The position numbers were made by a program, and so were the translations under genes. Positions 18,601 through 24,779 of a stretch of DNA of 64,000 nucleotides are shown in pieces. The stretch is from CAIKZZ01 sp035604595 (lineage in GTDB: Bacteria; Pseudomonadota; Gammaproteobacteria; Steroidobacterales; Steroidobacteraceae). Positions within the stretch are counted from its first letter, which is position 1; each line of letters begins with the position of its first letter. The notes below the pieces were generated by a model. It was not told the DNA's origin. It worked only from the letters and a program-made list of their open reading frames with translations, and searched no databases. The stretch is from positions 143,628 to 207,627 of the forward strand of contig DATNIE010000017.1 of the NCBI GenBank assembly GCA_035604595.1, in the 5' to 3' direction.

Positions 18601-19208
18601 CGCACCGATCCGTCGACGGGTCGCTGATGCGGGTCGTTGTTGACGTTCGAACACGTGTAGCCGAGGCTGCCGCCGAACGCGCCGGTGTCGTATGGCCCGC
18701 TGATGCCGATGGTTTGCAGCACGCTGTCGTCGAGCAGGAAGAACGAAATGCCGTCCGCGCCGTCGTTGGCGGTAAAGCCGTTGCCGATGCCGAACGAATT
18801 ACCCTCGTAGGTCACCGTCGTGAACGTGATCTGCAGGCCTTCGGTGGTCGGGTACGTGAAGCTCGAGATGACGCTGCCGGCCTGGTTGAACCCGTAGTTG
18901 AAGCCGTTCGGAGAGCCGGCCGCGTAGCCATTGTTGAAGCGCAGCGCGCCGTGGCCGGTGGGATCTGGCAGCGTGCCGGTGTAGCCGCCGACGAGCGTCT
19001 GGCCCTGGTAGTAAGCGAGGCCGACGCACGCCGGGATCGTGCCGGTGCCGTTGCCGGCGGTCAGGCAGGCGCCGTTGAATGCCTGCCAGCTGAGAGTTGC
19101 GGCGACGCCGGTGAAGGTGTCGTCGATGATCTCCTGGCCCCAGGCGAGGGTCGGCAGGCCCGCGAGGGCGAGCACGGCGAGGGTGGCGGCTACGAGTCTG
19201 GTTTTCAT
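15636..19208 (-). CDS. pilY1: PilY1 tip adhesin with N-terminal lectin-like domain (operon A)
   Basis: PilY1 sits at the tip of type IV pili, primes assembly and mediates adhesion. The 1190-residue protein has a signal peptide (1-25, ending AWGQ), then a beta-rich domain (about 26-230) with L-type lectin signatures: ADGISFFLLD (151-160), GGSLGY (179-184) and GLIGGYVGLGIDEFGNF (207-223). No von Willebrand A MIDAS (DxSxS) is seen. The C-terminal beta-propeller starts near VYAGANDGFLHGF and holds an EF-like calcium loop DLDGDHIVD (882-890). The ATG at 19208 is preferred over GTG 19211 because GGAG lies 7 bases before it. It ends just before pilE. Confidence 0.9.
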   Translation of the reverse strand: MKTRLVAATLAVLALAGLPTLAWGQEIIDDTFTGVAATLSWQAFNGACLTAGNGTGTIPACVGLAYYQGQTLVGGYTGTLPDPTGHGALRFNNGYAAGSPNGFNYGFNQAGSVISSFTYPTTEGLQITFTTVTYEGNSFGIGNGFTANDGADGISFFLLDDSVLQTIGISGPYDTGAFGGSLGYTCSNVNNDPHQRPVDGSVRGYDGLIGGYVGLGIDEFGNFLNGVTNLNPCPTGACVAGTGDNTATGYGPQPGRIGLRGMGSVSWKWLHNQYSADYPSKLLTNSPYTQTDNNNNTAWQAAVQSTCNTGTLWNYSNTNKNSGTWSGVNTGTAVGDYAAIPGAYSILPTTVQLANEAATQRSQATPITYKLKITGAGLLTFSYSISGGAFQTVIANQDITASNGALPANLRFGFSGSTGGGVNVHEVTCFEAAPSDTAASSAGINELQTAKVQTGSQVFFAYYNPNNWSGSLTASNLLVDSTTGLVSVQSTSNWDAGCVLTGVLTGAKCGANNQFVGPIGAEAIGTANINSVAVGTPATLTPARVMLTCNATGAGCSTTSGIPFQKASLNATQVSEIGAGDSLSTQRVAYLRGDRTDEQTTHGANPFRDRVSVLGDIVDSSPTWVGAPYLSYPATWVDKLNGAASLPENAGPSYPSFVTNNATRLNVVYAGANDGFLHGFRSGSYSGGAYVNNSTTPNDGWEVLAYMPNAIVKTIHPAPTTPPAAPTTPVDFSNPQYGHNFFVDASPGTGDLFYNNAWHTWLMGGLGAGGNAIYALDITNPTNFTEGNAGTLVMGEWDSTTITCANAGSCKTYLGNTWGIPQIRRFHDGKWGAVFGNGIGTTHAGIFVMIVSAAGTPTFYYLAAGAAGQGGTAGITDAVPVDLDGDHIVDYVYAGDVKGNVWRFDLTSPTETNWAVSATSPLFQTPGGQPITTQLVIAAIPSDSGPPRILVEFGTGQQTPFTNTSPTTYASGGQSLYGIWDWDMSGWDAKSVVPYAYLTYALTALPTINTSVLQQQVATDLSTGPGGFRSVTNNPICWIGSTDCASGDTMFGWYLNLPDSGEQIIYNPVLEVGAFIVNSTVPATNDPTSCTSALASGWTMAINPVNGGSFKQSFFGDSTGHFVNYNGQIVSGVALSGTGSASVVTTAQTVAGAPTNFLITQTSGGTGPATPPINPLATSIGSRLTWVERR

Positions 19209-19386
19209 CACAGTTCTCCAAATGCCCTGACACTCATGCGGACGAGGCAGGTGCTTTCGATGACGGCCGCCGCATTGCGGGTGCCGCCCACGAGTCTGGT
19301 ATTCATGGACTACAGCTCACACATTTAACGCTGGTGCTGACGAGGTAGGTGCTTTCAACGACGGCCGCGGCATTCGGCGTGCCGCC
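19191..19386 (-). repeat. 98-bp tandem duplication across the pilX-pilY1 junction
   Basis: Two adjoining 98-bp units (19289-19386 and 19191-19288) each hold the last codons of a pilX reading frame followed by the first codons of a pilY1 reading frame. The pilX-end parts match at 41 of 48 bases by my count, and the pilY1-start parts (ATGAATACCAGACTCGTG and ATGAAAACCAGACTCGTA) at 16 of 18. The units diverge most just before the second start, where only the copy in use has a GGAG site. The duplication looks old. Confidence 0.8.
19208..19306 (-). CDS. Chimeric 32-codon mini-ORF between pilX and pilY1
   Basis: An open frame starts at the ATG overlapping the pilX stop (ATGA) and ends in TGA overlapping the pilY1 start. 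Its product begins MNTRLV, like the PilY1 signal peptide (MKTRLV), then runs into a PilX C-terminus (GGTRNAAAVIESTCLV). It is the by-product of the 98-bp duplication. Translation would couple pilX to pilY1, but the ATG has no clear ribosome-binding site, and a functional product is doubtful. Confidence 0.35.
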   Translation of the reverse strand: MNTRLVGGTRNAAAVIESTCLVRMSVRAFGEL

Positions 19387-19893
19387 GTAGCCGTAGGCGT
19401 CTATCTGGTACACGTTGCCCAGGCCGGTGGCCGAAGCCCCTAGCAGGGAGATATAGAAACGGGGCGGAGCGTAGTAGGTTCCGGTGGCGCTGGTCGTGTT
19501 GACGGTCATCGTCGGTGGCGCGTAATCGGTCCCGACGGGGACGCCGCCGATCGTCCACGGAATCGTGGCGACGCTGCCGGTGACGACGGTCGGGAGCGGG
19601 TTCGCGCAGATTTGGCCAACGCTCACGTTGCCCGTCGCGACCGACACCGCGTTGCAGACCTGAACGTTGCTGATGTTGGCGGCCTGAGTGATCCACCACT
19701 CGGCATACTGCTGCGCCGTCTCGGCGGCCTGCAGCGCGCGATGCTTCTCGCGCAGGTTGCTGACGATCTTCTCCTCGATGCCGAAGCTGCGGAACATGCT
19801 GACCGCCATGATCGTCACGATGAGGAGCAGCAGCAGGCTCGTGATCAGCACGACGCCGCGCTCGGCGGGCCGACGGTAGGTCGTGGCGCACAT
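19303..19893 (-). CDS. pilX: Type IV minor pilin PilX (operon A)
   Basis: PilX is a minor pilin of the priming complex, thought to connect PilVW with PilY1. The 196-residue protein has the typical leader MCATTYRRPAERG, a strongly hydrophobic helix (VVLITSLLLLLIVTIMAVSMF) and the PilX N-domain stretch KHRALQAAETAQQYAEWW. Glu5 is absent, as is common in PilX. Its ATG overlaps the pilW stop. The C-terminus GGTPNAAAVVESTYLVSTS is the sequence duplicated downstream. Confidence 0.9.
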   Translation of the reverse strand: MCATTYRRPAERGVVLITSLLLLLIVTIMAVSMFRSFGIEEKIVSNLREKHRALQAAETAQQYAEWWITQAANISNVQVCNAVSVATGNVSVGQICANPLPTVVTGSVATIPWTIGGVPVGTDYAPPTMTVNTTSATGTYYAPPRFYISLLGASATGLGNVYQIDAYGYGGTPNAAAVVESTYLVSTSVKCVSCSP

Positions 19894-20642
19894 CAGGTAA
19901 TGACTCCGGTCTGGCCCATCACGGCGACCACGCGCTGGAACGGGATCGTCGCGGGCTGGCCTGCCTGGCCGGCCAGCGGGTTGGTGAAGGTCAGCGTGAT
20001 GCGTACCGAGATCACGTGGCTCCAGTCCGCCACGGTCATCTGGGCCGCGGTCAGGTAACTGTCCACCGCGCCATTGTTGACGCTGAAGTCGGTCTTGACT
20101 CCGTACAGGATGCTGAGGTTGGTGATCCCCGACACCAGCGGCTGTGCCGCAGCCACCACGCCGTTGCTGGTCAGCACGCAGTTGAGGTTGCCGTTGGCAT
20201 CGATCAGGAACTGATTCACGTACGTGACGGTGGCGGCCGTCGTGTTGGTGCCGCCGGTGCAGTTGATCATGCCGTCACCCGCCGCGGTCATGAAACGCAC
20301 CGAGATCGTGTCGGCCGTCGTGCCGAAAACCGCCTGGCCGGCGGTCGCGAACACGCCCGTCACCGGCAGCGCGCCTGCCGCGGTGTAGAGCGTCGGATTC
20401 GGGTAGTAGCCGGATTCCTGGATCACATCGCCCATCAGCGTCATCGCCAGGCGCTCGTTGTCCTGCAGCTGCGACATCTGGGCCTGGGTGCCGTAGGCCC
20501 GGCGCGTGTTCTGCACGATCGTCAGCAGCGCGGCGAGCATGAACACCGCGATGGAGATCGCGACCAGCAGCTCGACGAGCGTCATGCCGTACTGGCGCGC
20601 GCCGGAGCGCCTGGCGGGGCATCGGTGAATGGGAGCGCTCAT
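19893..20642 (-). CDS. pilW: Type IV minor pilin PilW (operon A)
   Basis: PilW is a minor pilin of the tip complex. The 249-residue prepilin has a 19-residue leader (MSAPIHRCPARRSGARQYG) cleaved before MTLVELLVAIS with Glu5, then the PilW-type N-terminal helix continuing AALLTIVQNTRRAY. The remainder is a beta-rich globular domain. The start overlaps the pilV stop and the stop overlaps the pilX start, so fimT-pilV-pilW-pilX are translationally coupled throughout. Confidence 0.9.
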   Translation of the reverse strand: MSAPIHRCPARRSGARQYGMTLVELLVAISIAVFMLAALLTIVQNTRRAYGTQAQMSQLQDNERLAMTLMGDVIQESGYYPNPTLYTAAGALPVTGVFATAGQAVFGTTADTISVRFMTAAGDGMINCTGGTNTTAATVTYVNQFLIDANGNLNCVLTSNGVVAAAQPLVSGITNLSILYGVKTDFSVNNGAVDSYLTAAQMTVADWSHVISVRITLTFTNPLAGQAGQPATIPFQRVVAVMGQTGVIT

Positions 20643-21202
20643 GGTTCCACGTACAGCACGTAGGTCGGGGCCTGCAGCCCGCCAGCCGTGCCCTGATTGT
20701 TGACGGCGACCGTGTTTTCCGACCAGGTGATCGTGATCGTGCAAGTGACGGGGACGCCGGCGACGTTGGTGCAGATGATGTTCGACACCGGGAATGGCAA
20801 CAGCGTAGTCAGGCTGGCCGCCCATTGCTGCAGGTCGAAGGCGGCGAGCGTGAGCGGCGCGCAATCCGGCGGTGTCGCGGTCGCCGTCGTACACGTGGCG
20901 GCCGCCGCGAGGTTCGCGTCGGAGATCGTGTAGGTACCGGTGCCCGTGCCGGTGACGGTGATCCCGGCACCGGTCGCCGCGGTGCCTCCCGCCCAGTAGG
21001 CGCGGTCGGCGTGCATGGAGCCCGCGAGGCTCGAGGCCTCGAGCGCGGCCAGCGAGCGCATGCTCGCGTTACCCGTACTCGCGAACGAGAGCGCCTGGAT
21101 CTTCGCGATCCCGAGGAGCCCGATCGCGATGACGATCATCGCGACCAGCACCTCGATGAGGGTGAAGCCACGCTGCCGGCGGTGCGTCGCTGTGGCGTTC
21201 AC
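20639..21202 (-). CDS. pilV: Type IV minor pilin PilV (operon A)
   Basis: The 187-residue prepilin starts at GTG 21202, overlapping the fimT stop as GTGA. The leader VNATATHRRQRG is cleaved before FTLIEVLVAMIVIAIGLLG, the classical PilV N-terminus with Glu5. The open frame extends further upstream through fimT, but the short coupled leader is the better start. Several Cys residues in the globular part could form disulfides. Confidence 0.9.
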   Translation of the reverse strand: MNATATHRRQRGFTLIEVLVAMIVIAIGLLGIAKIQALSFASTGNASMRSLAALEASSLAGSMHADRAYWAGGTAATGAGITVTGTGTGTYTISDANLAAAATCTTATATPPDCAPLTLAAFDLQQWAASLTTLLPFPVSNIICTNVAGVPVTCTITITWSENTVAVNNQGTAGGLQAPTYVLYVEP

Positions 21203-21825
21203 AGGCAGGCTCCTACGCCGGAAGTCTCGGTCGTCAGCTGGCCGACGATCGAGACCGCAAGGCAGCGCGTCCAGGCGGGGTTGCTCGTCGCATCGTGCAG
21301 CTCCATGGTCACGGTGCCCGGCAGCCCGAGCGCAAAGCCCTCGCGGCTGAACGTCACGGCCGCGATGCCGCCACTGGCGACCAACGTGTCGGGAGCGGTG
21401 AACGCCGCCTGCACACGCAGCACGATCTCGCCGGGATCGACCGTCTTGTTGCCGTTCGCGTCCATGAACACGATCCAGCCACTCTGCCAGGATGCCGAGG
21501 CCGAGCATGCTGTGTAAGGGGAGGAACTGCTGCAGATGGTCACCGTCTGGCCTTCCTGGATCGCCTGCGAGCGCGCGAACTGCATGTCGCCGAGCAGGCC
21601 GTTGATCTCGCTGGAGATGCGGTTGATGCTCCCGAAGTACTTCATCGACGGCATCGCGAGCGCGAACAGGATCCCGACGATCGCCATCACGACGACGACC
21701 TCAAGCAGCGTGAATCCCGTCGTGCGCCGCGGCCGCCGCTCAAGGCCTGCGAGCGGACGCGACGGGCGATCCCGGTCGCGGGACCGCGGGGCTGACAGGT
21801 GGGCCGCCGTGTGTCGGAGCTTCAT
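21199..21825 (-). CDS. FimT/FimU-type minor pilin
   Basis: FimT/FimU/GspH-type pseudopilins complete the minor-pilin complex. The 208-residue protein has the class III prepilin site G|FTLLEVVVVMAIVGILFALA with Glu5, and the GspH-domain signatures EINGLLGDMQFARSQAIQEG and SGWIVFMDANGNKTVD. The leader from the ATG at 21825 is unusually long (37 residues, Arg-rich), and no nearer in-frame ATG, GTG or TTG is visible. It is the first gene of operon A. Confidence 0.88.
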   Translation of the reverse strand: MKLRHTAAHLSAPRSRDRDRPSRPLAGLERRPRRTTGFTLLEVVVVMAIVGILFALAMPSMKYFGSINRISSEINGLLGDMQFARSQAIQEGQTVTICSSSSPYTACSASASWQSGWIVFMDANGNKTVDPGEIVLRVQAAFTAPDTLVASGGIAAVTFSREGFALGLPGTVTMELHDATSNPAWTRCLAVSIVGQLTTETSGVGACL

Positions 21826-22197
21826 GCGCCGGGACGCTAGGACCCTGGCCTGCGGCGCGCAACGCCGGCCGACGAACGGCAGCCGCCGCCGGATGAACGG
21901 CGCTCGCCCGGGCATTCCGTCAAATGAAATGCCTGTGTGATGCGCTTCACACCGCATTCCCACGGCGGGCCCACGCCCTGCGGCCAGCCGGCGCCTGGCC
22001 GGTCGCCGGCCGCGCCCTGTGTCGCCATCGCGCACGGCGATCACGGCGCGCCCGCAGCCATCCGCCGATCATCCGCGGGTTGACCCGCGATGCCAGGACC
22101 GAGGGTCACCGGTTGCCGACGCGCCGTGACGCGACGCCCATCGCCCGCTATCGTAAGCGACCCGGGCCGAGGGCGGCTGCAGAGGAGACCCCCGACG
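21826..22197. other. Divergent intergenic region between the two pilin operons
   Basis: These 372 bases separate fimT (minus) from the DUF4337-like gene (plus). They hold the TGTGA-N6-TCACA site and should carry the promoters of both operons. A TTTGACG on the minus strand near 21917 could be a -35, but no matching -10 was found on either strand. No tRNA, repeat or convincing small gene is seen. Confidence 0.6.
21935..21950. promoter_or_regulatory. CRP/Vfr/Clp-type operator
   Basis: TGTGATGCGCTTCACA matches the TGTGA-N6-TCACA core of CRP-family sites exactly on both arms. It lies 110 bases upstream of fimT and 248 bases upstream of the first gene of operon B, in a plausible control position for both. 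Vfr control of minor-pilin genes is known in P. aeruginosa; its use here is inferred. Confidence 0.6.
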
Positions 22198-22724
22198 ATG
22201 GCCGAGATCGGGATCCGCCACGAGCATGCGCATGGCGACGATCCGCTGGCGAAGCGCGTCGGCCTGACGGTGGGCCTCGTAGCCTCGCGCTCGCCGCCAT
22301 GACGATCGCCGCGCACAGCGAGCATACCGGTGCCGTGCTCGACCGGACCGAGGCCAACGACCAGTGGGCCTACTACCGGGCGAAGAAGATCCGCGAGCAC
22401 ACGAACGATGTCGCCGTCCAGCTCGCGCGGGCGCTGGCCACCGACCCGGCGACAGTCGAGGCCGCGGTTGCAAAGCTCGACAGCTCGCGCGCCAGGCACG
22501 CGGGCGAAGCCGAGGACATCAAACAGGAGGCCGAGGCCAAGGACCGGGCGAGCGAGCAGGCCGAGCAGCTGGCGCTGCGGTGTGATCTGGGGGAAGGCTT
22601 CATCGAGCTAGGGCTCGTGCTGAGCTCGCTGTATTTCGTCGGCCGGCGACGCGTGTTTCCGGTCGCGGGCGGCATTGCGGCGACGCTCGGAGCGCTGATC
22701 GCCGCCGCCGTGCTCGTCGCATGA
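22198..22724 (+). pseudogene. DUF4337-like membrane protein, frameshifted
   Basis: An ATG at 22198 with an AGGAGA site begins MAEIGIRHEHAHGDDPLAKR, the usual opening of DUF4337-type proteins. That frame stops at 22302. The expected continuation, LALAAMTIAAHSEHTG, then DQWAYYRAKKIREH and a C-terminal pair of membrane segments, is in another frame from about 22284 to 22724. Joining the frames gives about 175 residues with an N-terminal and a C-terminal hydrophobic region. The shift lies around 22279-22290 and is a one-base loss or its equivalent. It may be a true pseudogene or a sequence error. The function of the family is unknown. The stop overlaps pilV of operon B by 4 bases. Confidence 0.7.
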
Positions 22725-23299
22725 CCGGGCTCGCGCGAGCGCCGCGGGTGACGGCGATCCTGGAGGTGACACACGCAGCGAGGCTCGGGCCGGTGGTCCC
22801 CGCGCGACCCCGATCGTGGCGGCGCCCGCGGTGGGTCGGGACCGGGATCCGCCCGCGCGCATCGCGCGGCCTGTCGCTGGTCGAGGCACTCGTTGCGCTG
22901 GTCGTGCTGTCGGTTGGGCTGCTCGGGATTGCGGCTCTGTATGGGGAAAGCCTGTTGTCCGTCCGCACGGCGCTGCAGCGCTCGCAGGCGGTGCTGCTCG
23001 CGAGCGACCTCGCCGAGCGGATCCGCGCCAACCGCGGCGGCGGCCCGGCCTATGACGATGCGGTCTCGGGCCCTGGGGCCCTGACCACCGCATGCCGGCA
23101 AGGCGGGGGAGGCTGCTCGCCGGAGCTGATGGCCCGACACGACAAGGCGGAGTGGACGGCCGCGGTCAAGGCGGCGCTGCCGAGCGGCACTGGTGCCGTC
23201 GAGGTCGGCGGCCCGACGCACGGCACCTACACGATCACAATCCGGTGGACCGAGCCCGCGATGGGCCAGCAGGTCTACGCGCTGGGGTTCCAACCGTGA
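22721..23299 (+). CDS. pilV: Type IV minor pilin PilV (operon B)
   Basis: The 192-residue prepilin has the cleavage site SRG|LSLVEALVALVVLSVGLLG with Glu5, followed by the PilV-type stretch LASDLAERIRANRGGG. The ATG at 22721 overlaps the stop of the DUF4337-like gene and would give a leader of 50 residues, much longer than usual and Arg/Pro-rich. A GTG at 22766 is the only shorter alternative and has a poorly placed ribosome-binding site. Its C-terminus (TYTITIRWTEP) is typical of PilV. Confidence 0.85.
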   Translation: MTGLARAPRVTAILEVTHAARLGPVVPARPRSWRRPRWVGTGIRPRASRGLSLVEALVALVVLSVGLLGIAALYGESLLSVRTALQRSQAVLLASDLAERIRANRGGGPAYDDAVSGPGALTTACRQGGGGCSPELMARHDKAEWTAAVKAALPSGTGAVEVGGPTHGTYTITIRWTEPAMGQQVYALGFQP

Positions 23300-24279
23300 G
23301 GCGCGTACTCCGAAGGCCTGGAGTCGCGGCGGGTCGCGAGCGCGGGGTGAGCCTGATCGAACTCGTGGTCGCCATGCTGCTCGGCATGCTGCTGCTCGCG
23401 GGCGCGGTGACCGTGTTCATGCAGGGTGACCGCACCTCGCGCACGGCAGCTCCGGTCTCGCGCCTGGAGGAGACCCTGCGCGCTGCGTTCGATGCGCTCG
23501 ATCCCGATATCCGCATGGCGAGCTACTGGGGGATGACGAACCGCGCGGAGCTCGTAACGGGTGCCGCGGGACCCGCCGCTCCCCGCACTGCAATCGATGC
23601 CTTGGTCCACAACAACTGCGGCGCCAACTGGACCGCGAACCTTGTGCAGTTCATCGATGCTCGGGACAAGGGCAAGTATGACCTGGCATGCCCGGCGAGC
23701 AACCCGACGCCGTGGTCGGACGTGCTGATCATCCGTCGTGCGAGCGCGAGCGCGACGACTCCGCGCGCCGGTAAGATTCAGATCCAGACGAACCGGCAGG
23801 CCGGCGAGATCTTCGCCAATGGAGTCGTGCCCCATGGATTCGGCCCGCCACCGCGCTCCGAAACGCACGACCTGATCGTCCGCGCGTACTACGTGGGCGC
23901 GGCTGCACCCAGCGCGGACGGACTTCCCCGGTTCGCGCTGCACGTTAAGACGCTGTCACAGGATGCGAGCGGCCAGCCCGGCATCATCGACACGATCGTG
24001 GCCCCCGGCATCGTCGACCTGCAGGTACAATTCGGCGTCGATACCGGTAGCGATAACAACGCCGCCGTGTACGTCAACCCCGGAGCGCCGGAGCTCGCCA
24101 CTGGGCGCGTCGTGTCAGTGAAGCTTCGGCTCGCGGCAATCTCGGACCAGCCGGAGACCGGCGAGGTCAGCGCCGGGCAGCAGCTGCTCGGCGATTACGA
24201 TTTCGGGCCGGCCAGCGACCACCGCCGGCGGATCGTCATGCAGAAGACCATTGCGCTGCGCAACGCGCAAGCACCCTGA
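23296..24279 (+). CDS. pilW: Type IV minor pilin PilW (operon B)
   Basis: The 327-residue PilW starts at GTG 23296 overlapping the pilV stop. The 17-residue leader ends RERG and is cleaved before VSLIELVVAMLLGMLLLAGAV with Glu5; Val at +1 is less common than Phe or Met. It continues RLEETLRAAFDALDPDIRMASYWG, typical of PilW. It is longer than PilW of operon A by about 80 residues and not closely similar to it, so the two operons are not a recent duplication. Confidence 0.88.
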   Translation: MRRVLRRPGVAAGRERGVSLIELVVAMLLGMLLLAGAVTVFMQGDRTSRTAAPVSRLEETLRAAFDALDPDIRMASYWGMTNRAELVTGAAGPAAPRTAIDALVHNNCGANWTANLVQFIDARDKGKYDLACPASNPTPWSDVLIIRRASASATTPRAGKIQIQTNRQAGEIFANGVVPHGFGPPPRSETHDLIVRAYYVGAAAPSADGLPRFALHVKTLSQDASGQPGIIDTIVAPGIVDLQVQFGVDTGSDNNAAVYVNPGAPELATGRVVSVKLRLAAISDQPETGEVSAGQQLLGDYDFGPASDHRRRIVMQKTIALRNAQAP

Positions 24280-24281
24280 CC

Positions 24282-24740
24282 ATGCGCAGCACTCTGTCCA
24301 CGACCCGTCGAGCCGGCACGCGCGCGCGCGGCGCGGCGCTGGCCGTCGGGCTCGTGCTCCTGCTCGTGCTCACGGTACTCGCCGTCGCGAGCGTCCGCAC
24401 CGCGCGGCGCGATGCGCGCCGATCCGCGGACCTCGCGTCCGAGACCGAGGCCATCGAGGCTGCTGAGCGCGCGATCGGCCTCGCGATCCGAAGGACGGTT
24501 CCCAATCCGCGAGCGCCCCTCGTCACGGTTCCGGTCGCACAGTCGGGATCGAGCGGGGGCTACACGGTTGAGTTCAACCCCGCGAACGCCGTGACGGCCG
24601 TGGCGGGCGGCTTCAGCCTCGGCGAGGGCGTTGGTTTCACGGCCTTCCACGTCGATGTCATTGCGACGGGCACCGCGCCTGGTGGTACGAGCGTGAGCGT
24701 CACGCAGAGTTACTACATCGTCGGGCCGCCGGGTGGCTAG
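24282..24740 (+). CDS. pilX: Type IV minor pilin PilX-like (operon B)
   Basis: The 152-residue protein has a leader ending RARG, a hydrophobic helix (AALAVGLVLLLVLTVLAVASV) and a following SETEAIEAAERAIG stretch, the PilX N-terminal pattern without Glu5. It is shorter than PilX of operon A. It lies 2 bases after pilW and directly before pilY1. Confidence 0.8.
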   Translation: MRSTLSTTRRAGTRARGAALAVGLVLLLVLTVLAVASVRTARRDARRSADLASETEAIEAAERAIGLAIRRTVPNPRAPLVTVPVAQSGSSGGYTVEFNPANAVTAVAGGFSLGEGVGFTAFHVDVIATGTAPGGTSVSVTQSYYIVGPPGG

Positions 24741-24779
24741 GTGCGATATGGCCGTCCGTCGGCACGCGGGGCTCGAACG

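Noticed and set aside
22198..22302. Programmed frameshift in the DUF4337-like gene
   Set aside because: No slippery heptamer or downstream structure is evident at the shift; mutation or sequence error is simpler.
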